Part shown: positions 1-5,600 of the stretch, piece by piece
How positions within the stretch are numbered: position 1 is the first letter of the stretch
Layout: every line of letters begins with the position of its first letter
Source: JAJEAD01 sp964420925
GTDB lineage: Bacteria; Pseudomonadota; Gammaproteobacteria; HK1
Reading direction: 5' to 3'
Length of the DNA stretch: 7,986 bases
Assembly (NCBI GenBank): GCA_964420925.1
Contig: CAYQVB010000016.1
Coordinates: forward strand, 1 to 7,986
Notes under the pieces: model-generated
Databases searched by the model: none
Told to the model about the DNA's origin: nothing
The model's input: the letters and a program-made list of their open reading frames with translations, nothing else
Program-made: the position numbers and the translations under genes

Positions 1-147
1 GGCAAGAGCCTCGCCATGGCGCTGGTGGACGTGGAGCACGCGCAGGTCGGGGAGGAGCTGCACACCCACGTGGTCGGGGTGGAGCGGGGGGCGCGCATCA
101 TCGAGAGCAGTCCGTACGACCCGGACGGGGTGGTGATGCGGAAGTAG
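1..147 (+). CDS. GcvT-family (folate-binding aminomethyltransferase) protein, C-terminal end only
   Basis: This is the last 48 codons of a gene that begins before the window; frame 1 is open from the first base to TAG at 145-147. The peptide starts GKSLAMALVDVEHAQVGEEL and ends SSPYDPDGVVMRK. The order 'G-x-ALAxV', 'VGxEL', 'VxGxxRxARII', then 'SPYDPxG' at the extreme C-terminus is typical of the C-terminal barrel of GcvT-fold proteins. That family includes the T protein of glycine cleavage and the C-terminal halves of dimethylglycine and sarcosine dehydrogenases, which pass one-carbon units to tetrahydrofolate. The catalytic part is outside the window, so the substrate cannot be named. The gene converges on the toxin-antitoxin operon, leaving 79 bp between stop codons (148-226) in which I see no clear terminator. 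Its last 57 bp recur at 1036-1092. Confidence 0.72.
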   Translation, partial: GKSLAMALVDVEHAQVGEELHTHVVGVERGARIIESSPYDPDGVVMRK

Positions 148-226
148 CGGGACTGTCACCCTTTCAGCAGCGCCTGGTTCGGGCCGGGTTGTGGCCACTG
201 CGTGGTCGCGTCGCGATGCAGCAGGG

Positions 227-607
227 TTACCGAATCGCCTCGATATCCACACCGAGCTCCAGATGCAACCAAGCACGGTCCGCCGTGTAGACGGTTTCGC
301 CCCGATCGCTCCCGAGCGCGAGGCACGCCCGGTCGCCGAGCGAGAGCCCGAGCGGCCTGGTGCGTTCCTTGAGCTGGCCCGCAATCTCGCCCTGCTCGGC
401 CGAGAACGGCTCAAGCGCCAGACCGAGGGATGCGAGATCTTCCCGCAGACCCTGCGTGTCGACTCGTTCGTCCCGGGCCTTTCCGATGACCTCTGCCCAG
501 TTGACGCTTGACATCACCGAGTCCGCGAGGGCGCCTCGCACTCGTTCGCCGCCGGGCTCGTCCTGCAGGTATGCGAGGAGCGCCGACGCGTCAAGCACCA
601 CGCTCAC
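227..607 (-). CDS. vapC: VapC-like PIN-domain ribonuclease toxin
   Basis: This 126-residue protein is the usual size of a single-domain PIN toxin. The acidic active-site residues are present in order: D6 in the N-terminal 'VVLDASALLAYL', E39 in 'NWAEV', D92 in 'SLGDRACLALG', and D110 in 'VYTADRAW'. PIN toxins of the VapC type are Mg2+-dependent endoribonucleases, many of which cut tRNA or rRNA and arrest growth until bound by the cognate antitoxin. The RNA target cannot be read from sequence. The start is GTG (605-607), which overlaps the antitoxin stop as GTGA, so the two genes should be translationally coupled with the antitoxin first. The stop is TAA at 227-229. The gene converges on the GcvT-family gene. 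The reading frame and all four acidic residues are intact, so the toxin is probably functional. Confidence 0.9.
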   Translation of the reverse strand: MSVVLDASALLAYLQDEPGGERVRGALADSVMSSVNWAEVIGKARDERVDTQGLREDLASLGLALEPFSAEQGEIAGQLKERTRPLGLSLGDRACLALGSDRGETVYTADRAWLHLELGVDIEAIR

Positions 608-867
608 GGCTCGCTCTCGCGCCGCGCCTCCTCGCGGCGCTCGGTGACAAGCTGGTCGGCGAGACTTCGACCGCGGGACTTGCGAAAACGGTCCCGTATC
701 CGGCGCTCCACCGAAGTCGGTTTCTCGATCACGAGGCGGTCATCCTCGACTCGGGCCACCAGCATATCGCCGGGCCGGAACCCGAGCGCCTTGCGAATCG
801 GGGCGGGAACCACCACCCGTCCCTGGGCTCCGAACGGGACATCGGCATGCAGCTTGGAATATGCCAC
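604..867 (-). CDS. vapB: AbrB/MazE-type (SpoVT-AbrB fold) antitoxin of the PIN toxin
   Basis: This 87-residue protein has a swapped-hairpin SpoVT-AbrB DNA-binding domain at about residues 8-48, recognisable from 'GAQGRVVVPAPIRKALGF' followed by 'PGDMLVARVEDDRLVIEK'. A charged, probably helical tail follows (about 50-87, with 'SLADQLVTERREEARRE'), of the type that binds and blocks PIN toxins. It should neutralise the PIN protein and repress its own operon by binding upstream DNA. The start must be the GTG at 865-867, because an in-frame TAA lies immediately upstream; AGGG seven bases before it can serve as ribosome-binding site. The stop TGA (604-606) overlaps the toxin GTG by 4 bp. The pairing of an AbrB-fold antitoxin with a PIN toxin is common among VapBC modules; the symbol vapB is used in that sense. 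Confidence 0.9.
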   Translation of the reverse strand: MAYSKLHADVPFGAQGRVVVPAPIRKALGFRPGDMLVARVEDDRLVIEKPTSVERRIRDRFRKSRGRSLADQLVTERREEARRESEP

Positions 868-935
868 TTATGCGCCCTATATGTCATATAATTTTATATC
901 GGACACAGTATCGTCCAGTCGGACACACTCGGCAA
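868..935 (-). promoter_or_regulatory. Probable promoter/operator of the toxin-antitoxin operon
   Basis: Upstream of the antitoxin, on the minus strand, a weak sigma70-like pair can be drawn: TTGCCG (930-935) and GATACT (907-912) with a 17-bp spacer, each matching four of six consensus bases. The nonamer TGTGTCCGA occurs twice in direct orientation (919-927 and 899-907) with starts 20 bp apart, about two helical turns; one copy lies in the spacer and one abuts the -10. Between these and the start codon is a very AT-rich stretch containing the near-palindrome ATATAATTTTATAT (886-899) and ATAT-gtc-ATAT (879-889), which stands out in GC-rich DNA. AbrB-fold antitoxins commonly bind such palindromes for autorepression. 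The repeats are seen directly; promoter and operator roles are inferred. Confidence 0.45.
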
Positions 936-957
936 GCACCTGACCGAACCGATCCGA

Positions 958-1033
958 TCAGGGAGGCAATAGCACGATGCACCGGGTGGCGAGACCGTCG
1001 TCGGCCGGCGAAACCCGGATTGATCTCGTCCAG
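958..1033 (-). pseudogene. 76-bp relic of a helicase gene (copy of the 3' part of the large nuclease-helicase gene)
   Basis: These 76 bp align without gaps to 2951-3026, inside the large nuclease-helicase gene and in the same orientation; by hand about 64 of 76 bases agree. The match stops sharply at 958: the seven preceding bases share nothing with 2944-2950. Read on the minus strand the relic stays open and gives LDEINPGFAGRRRSRHPVHR and then AIASL, against LGKINLGFAGRQRSPHPVHR and AITSL at residues 1636-1660 of the helicase: 19 of 25 residues identical. No start codon, motor motif or further homology is present, so this is a fragment and not a gene. The divergence implies either an old duplication or a piece of a related helicase from another source. 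Confidence 0.75.
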
Positions 1034-1035
1034 GA

Positions 1036-1092
1036 GCGCGCATCATTGCGAGCAGTCCGTACGACCCGGGCGGGGCGGTGATGCGGAAGTAG
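1036..1092 (+). repeat. 57-bp second copy of the 3' end of the GcvT-family gene
   Basis: This segment matches 91-147, the last 57 bp of the GcvT-family gene including its TAG stop, without gaps and with four mismatches counted by hand. Read in the parental frame it gives ARIIASSPYDPGGAVMRK, differing from the gene's own tail at three residues (E to A, D to G, V to A). Similarity ends at the stop codon on the right and around base 1036 on the left, two bases after the helicase relic. The two copies bracket the toxin-antitoxin operon as direct repeats 945 bp apart. It may be an attachment-site-like duplication of a gene 3' end, or the tail of a lost paralogue; the mismatches do not decide between these. 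Confidence 0.85.
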
Positions 1093-1288
1093 CGCCGAGA
1101 CGGGCCGGTGTCATGCGAAGCTCGTCAGGGATTCCTTGCCGTGCCCTCTTCGACCCTGGACCGCGCCAAGGGGAACAGGGCGCCCTTCACCACACCCGGG
1201 TCACGCAGAATCCGTCGAACACCAGGTCGACCGATCGGCCTTCCCACGCCGTCAGCTCGTCCTCCGGCATCCGTGTTCGGCCGCTATT
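1093..1288. other. Gap with coding-like scraps, no supported gene
   Basis: Between the 57-bp repeat and the oxidoreductase stop codon there is no complete gene. On the minus strand, a 27-codon frame at 1187-1270 starts with ATG, reads MPEDELTAWEGRSVDLVFDG and then FCVTRVW, and has G or C in nearly all third positions. An overlapping minus frame, open from about 1283 to TGA at 1125-1127, includes RILRDPGVVKGALFPLARSR and is also GC-rich in the third position. These could be pieces of one frameshifted or truncated gene. I do not recognise the family, there is no convincing ribosome-binding site, and GC-rich DNA produces such frames by chance. Confidence 0.3.
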
Positions 1289-2518
1289 TCAGTTCGATTC
1301 CGCAAGGTATCGAAATTTCTTTTGCCATTTGACACAACGTTGCGCGTCACGCAATTCATATGCACGCAAGGCGGAGTGAGGGTCGAGCGTAAACTTGTTT
1401 TCGCTATCCTCGCCCAACGCGGTCAGTCGCATGGTGTACCAGGCCGTAACGCCTCCCGAAGGTGGCGACTTGAAAACGGGAAACTCGGGATCACCGCCTT
1501 CCTTGGTCAACCAGGTATCTGCAAGCCGCGGATCAAGGACCATGGCACGGGCCAGACTGACCATGTCAACAGCGCCGCTCTCTACCGCGTCCACTGCCTG
1601 GTCGCGCCTTTGGAACCCGCCCGTCAACATTAGAGGTACAGCCGTCACCCCTTTGGCACGTTGGGCAAAATGCAGAAAGTACGGTCCGCCATCCGACACC
1701 CCATCGGAACTCGCCTTTGCTCCAGGGAAATAGGTCCCGCCACTTATATCAATCAGATCGATCGATGTCCGGTCGAGAAGACGCACCACCTCCAATGCAT
1801 CATCCTCCGTCAATCCACCTTCCAATTTATCCGTTGAGTTGATCTTGATTCCGATGGGAAACGATGGGCCAACTGCGCGCCGCACGTCGTCTATCACCCT
1901 TAGTACAACTTGGCATCGTGCTTCGATGGAACCACCGTAGTTGTCGTTGCGACGGTTGAACAATGGAGACAGGAACTGACTCAGCAGGAAACCGTGTCCG
2001 GCGTGGATATGAACGCCGCCAAATCCTGCACTCTTTGCAAATGCTGCGGTTCTTGCGTACATGCCGGGCAGTTCCCGGATTTCCTCAATTGCCATCTCCG
2101 CACATCGAAGACCCGGCATGTCGAGCGCAGATGGTCCCTTTGGCGCGCTGATCGGCAGATGCGAAAGAGCACCGGCATGACCGAGTTGCGGCCACAGGTG
2201 AGCACCCCGAATCGCGGCTCGGCTGACCAATGACTCTATTGCGCACTTGTCGGTATTCGCTCCGAACACCAGATTGCCCGGTTTTTCCGGAAAACGAGGA
2301 TCCCCTTGCACTTCACCGATGATGGACACAGCGGTTCCGCCTTCGGCCCATCTTTCATAAAGCCGAACTTGCGCCCTGGTAGGATCGCCCTCACCGTTCC
2401 CGAGGGAATCCGACATTGCCGACTTTGCGAGACGGTTCTTCAGAACCACACCGCAGGGAAGTTCCAACGCGCTTCGAAGGACATGGTGGGCACTATTCTT
2501 TGAGGTTTGCGCAGTCAT
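1289..2518 (-). CDS. Old Yellow Enzyme-family NADH:flavin oxidoreductase
   Basis: This 409-residue protein is a single FMN-binding TIM barrel, without the C-terminal Fe-S/pyridine-nucleotide half seen in 2,4-dienoyl-CoA reductase (FadH). Family landmarks in order are: 'LKNRLAKSAM' at 26-35 (start of the barrel); 'PQLGHAGA' at 110-117; 'HIHAGHGFLLSQFLSP' at 170-185, where H172 and H175 match the substrate-binding His pair; 'NRRNDNYGGS' at 188-197; K225 in 'IGIKINS'; and the phosphate-binding 'LTGGF' (298-302) with 'SLARAM' (321-326). Such enzymes take hydride from NAD(P)H and reduce activated C=C bonds or related compounds; the substrate is unknown. The usual proton-donor Tyr after 'HG' is Phe177. 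The start is ATG with GGGA six bases upstream. The G+C is lower than in its neighbours (about 47% by hand over 1741-1860), suggesting a separate origin. Confidence 0.9.
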   Translation of the reverse strand: MTAQTSKNSAHHVLRSALELPCGVVLKNRLAKSAMSDSLGNGEGDPTRAQVRLYERWAEGGTAVSIIGEVQGDPRFPEKPGNLVFGANTDKCAIESLVSRAAIRGAHLWPQLGHAGALSHLPISAPKGPSALDMPGLRCAEMAIEEIRELPGMYARTAAFAKSAGFGGVHIHAGHGFLLSQFLSPLFNRRNDNYGGSIEARCQVVLRVIDDVRRAVGPSFPIGIKINSTDKLEGGLTEDDALEVVRLLDRTSIDLIDISGGTYFPGAKASSDGVSDGGPYFLHFAQRAKGVTAVPLMLTGGFQRRDQAVDAVESGAVDMVSLARAMVLDPRLADTWLTKEGGDPEFPVFKSPPSGGVTAWYTMRLTALGEDSENKFTLDPHSALRAYELRDAQRCVKWQKKFRYLAESN

Positions 2519-2597
2519 CTCAGGTCCCTATACCGAGAGATTGTGACCCGCCCGCACTGACCGGTCCGACAGGAATGCCGCAGTTCGGGGGCACGAA

Positions 2598-2633
2598 GCG
2601 GTGGAAATCCACCGCCCGGTCCGGTTGGGACCG
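2598..2633. repeat. Two tandem perfect hairpins
   Basis: GCGGTGG (2598-2604) and CCACCGC (2609-2615) form a 7-bp perfect stem with a 4-base loop. One base later CGGTCC (2617-2622) and GGACCG (2628-2633) form a 6-bp perfect stem with a 5-base loop. They lie 67-102 bp past the helicase stop codon, in the right place for its transcript end, but neither has a following T tract on either strand. They could be a Rho-assisted 3' end structure, a transcript stabiliser, or the remnant of a mobile-element end. Confidence 0.4.
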
Positions 2634-2671
2634 AATTCATGTCGCCCGTGGTGGCAAGATTCAACCTCGTG

Positions 2672-2685
2672 ATGAGTCGGCTCAT
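2672..2685. repeat. Short inverted repeat next to the helicase stop
   Basis: ATGAG (2672-2676) and CTCAT (2681-2685) flank TCGG, giving a 5-bp stem with a 4-base loop some 15 bp beyond the helicase stop codon. It is weak by itself; its position suggests part of the helicase transcript 3' end. A role is not established. Confidence 0.25.
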
Positions 2686-2699
2686 GTCCCGCACAAGGG

Positions 2700-5600
2700 C
2701 TACGCGTCAGGCTCGAAGATCAGCTCCGGCACCACCACCTCCCAGCGGTCGCACTTGAGCCCGTCCCGGAACTCGGGCTCCGAGGCGTCACGGCTCCAGG
2801 TCACGACGGCATGGACGGCGGCGGATACGCACCGCATCCCGGCCGGGGGCTCGAAGGCCCGTGCCAGGCGCCCCACCACGGTTCCGGACCGGTCGATCAG
2901 CTCCCATCGTTCGTGCGCATCGATCCGGGCAACGAGCGGATCACCGGGCTTCAGGGAGGTAATCGCACGATGCACCGGGTGGGGGGACCGCTGGCGGCCG
3001 GCGAAGCCCAGATTGATTTTGCCCAGAGGCGGATGCCGGTAGCGCCGGAAGAGCGCCCGCAGGTGCTCCGGGTTTTCCCGCAACTCGCCGCCGGACCGGC
3101 ACTGCAGCACCGACGGGCTGTCCGCAATGGCGTGCTGGAGCGGATGGCGTTGCGCCAGGTACTCGGGAGGCGGCGGTTCGCGGACGAAGTCCCGCCACCC
3201 AGCATCGAGCGATGGCGGCGGACGCGACTCCACGAGGCGTGCAAGGGCCAGCGTCTGCCTGGCGCGGGTCATGGCCACGTAGTAGAGCCTGCGCGGCGCG
3301 TCGGGGTCTTCGTCCTTGCCGAATCGGTCCCAGCCGCCATCGAGCACCACCACATGATCGAACTCCAGTCCCTTGGCGCGGTGCGCGGTCACCAGCAGGA
3401 GTCCGCGCTGGCGGCGGCGCACGTCCCGTCCCCACTCTGCCAGCCACTCGATGAAGTGCTCCACCGGCACCTCCGCTCCGCCGCCGGTCTCCAGCGCGTG
3501 CTCGTCCACGGCTTCGCGCAGCAGCTTGAACCAGCGGGCGCGGGGATGTTCATCCAGCCACCCGTGCAGGTCCGCGCCCGACACCAGTCGGCTTTCTCGC
3601 CCCCGCAGCCATGCCACCAGCGCCTGCGTCTCCCGCAGCCGCCAGAACGTCGGGATCTCCTCGTTCCCCATCTGCGCCCGAATGTCGTGAACCTCGCACC
3701 AGGCGCGGACTGGCTCCAGGTACCGCCATTCGCGCGCGATCACCGCGCATCTCGACCAGTCCCAGTCAGGATCGAGCCCGGCGAGACGCGCCAGCTCGGT
3801 CATTGCGGCATGCGCCTGCGCGATGGGATCGCTCTGCGCCGGGAGAATCTGCACCCGACCCTGTGCGACGGAATCCAACTCGGGCCAGTCGCCTCCGGGC
3901 GGATCCTTCGCCCGCGCTCGGTCGATTCGGATGGGGTGCCCGGTCTTCATGCGATCCCGGGCGGGCTCGATCAGGGCGTTCGCGGCCTCGATGATGTGCC
4001 CGGTGGAGCGGTAGTTGGCGGTCAGGAAGGCGGGCTTCGGGCCGTAGTCCGCCTCGAACCGGCGGATGAACTCCACCGATGCGCCGTTGAATGCGTAGAT
4101 GTTCTGATCGTCGTCGCCCACCGCGAAGAGAGTGAGCTTGCGGTCACCTTCCTCCAGAGTGCGACCCACCAGCGCCGAGATCAGCTCGTACTGGTCCGCA
4201 TCGATGTCCTGGTACTCGTCGACCAGGATCCAGCGAAAGCCGACGAGGAGCCGCTCGCGCTGCTCGTCCGCCTCCTCCGGTGGCAGACCTTCCCCGCGCA
4301 GCAGCGCCACTGCCTGCCGCACTACCTCCTGGAACACCTCTCCGTCCGGGCGTTCCGCCCGACCACTGAAGCTCGCGCCGGTCAGCCGCATGGCGAGACC
4401 GTGGCAGGTGAGGACCGTCACCCCCCAGGCGTCATTTCCGACCAGATCCGTCAGACGGCGCCGGATCTCGACTGCGGCGTGCCGGTTGTAGGCCAGGGCC
4501 AGTATGCCGCGAGGATTCTCGCGCCGGGCGCGCACCAGGTACGCGATGCGGTGCACCAGCACCCGGGTCTTGCCCGAGCCCGGGCCGGCAAGCACCAGCA
4601 CGTTGGTCTGTTCCCGATCGTCGGCGACGATGCGCTGCTGGGCGGGGTTGTTGAGGCTCTCGACGATGGCCCGCCACGATTCGGGCGTGGTCTGGCGCTC
4701 GATCTCCTTGTCCCGGTCGGGCAGCCACCGGCGAAGGAAATCCTCCTGGCCCCGGCTGAAGTAGTCCATGGCGAGGTGCAGGGCGTCGGCCGTGGCCTCG
4801 AGGCCGCGCCGAGCGTACTCCTCCATCACGTGAATCTGTAGCACCTGTCCCTGGTAGTGGAGCTTGAGCGGCTCGAAGTCGCCGGTGGCGAATCCGCGTC
4901 TCGGCGTGTCCTCGGCGAGCCTGATGGTCATCGCCTGACGGAACACGGCCAGCCCCTTGTGCAGGCGGATGACTTCCTGCTCGTGCAGCCAGAGAAGCGC
5001 GCGTTCCAGCAGCTTCCGTGGATGCTTCATCCGGCTCTTCAGAACCAGGTCGGATTCGAGCGCCTCCAGCAACCGGCCGAGGGTGGTCTCGGCCAGCAGA
5101 TCCGTCCCCCGAGTGCCCGGTGGCAGGCAGGCGAGCAGGTGCTCCAGCAGGCGGCTCGCTCCCTCCCGCCGGTGCGACGCGGTCTTTTCCAGCGCGCCCC
5201 AGTTGTTGCGCAGCAGCGTCACGTGCACCGTCTCCGCGTCGGACTTGCGCAACCGCAGGCTACCGCCGCCGCTGCCCTCGCCGCGGCCGTCGAACGAGAT
5301 GCTGCGCAGGATGCGCCAGAGCCGCTCTGGCAGCGGCTCGGCCTCCCCTGCATCCCGCAGGGCCTGCGACGCGATGCGCAAGTGCAACGTGGACGACTCT
5401 TCCCTGCTGAGATCCGGCGTCCTGTCGCGAAGATTCGCGATCAGGGCGGCTTCCAGGTTTTCGGCCTCCTCCAGCCGCTTCCTCGAGCTGCGCTCCACCC
5501 CGGAGTGAACGAAGGCTGTCAGTGCCGTGTCGTTGCTGGCGATACCGAGCCGCTCCAGGTCGTACAGGGCACCTCGCACGCCTTCCGGGCTCAGGCCGGA

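Larger units (their letters stand above)
2519..2699. other. Intergenic spacer between the helicase and oxidoreductase genes
   Basis: This 181-bp gap separates the end of the large helicase gene (TCA at 2700 side, minus strand) from the ATG of the oxidoreductase. It carries the three inverted repeats listed separately and no credible coding frame. The oxidoreductase ribosome-binding site lies at its left edge. A TATAGG on the minus strand just upstream of that start is a possible -10 but has no good -35 partner, so I do not call a promoter. Confidence 0.4.

Noticed and set aside
191..647. Plus-strand open frames across the toxin gene
   Set aside because: The minus-strand PIN protein has all four active-site acids and a partner antitoxin; the plus frames are unrecognisable.
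861..1379. A 172-codon plus-strand frame across the gap
   Set aside because: It runs through the antisense of the helicase relic and out of frame through the GcvT-family repeat, then into the oxidoreductase gene, so it is a chance frame over fragments.
1910..2233. A cysteine-containing 107-codon plus frame inside the oxidoreductase region
   Set aside because: It is antisense to the conserved FMN-binding barrel motifs of the minus-strand enzyme.
2519..2699. An insertion-sequence end or intact mobile element in the spacer
   Set aside because: Inverted repeats are present, but there is no transposase, no matching distal end and no target-site duplication that I can see; kept only as hairpins.
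2811..4841. A 676-codon open frame on the plus strand, opposite the helicase gene, with further long plus frames at 4857-5852 and 6354-7058
   Set aside because: They are antisense to a protein with two complete helicase motif sets. Their translations are low-complexity Arg/Pro/Gln/Leu-rich and show no motifs, as expected for the complement of GC-rich coding DNA.
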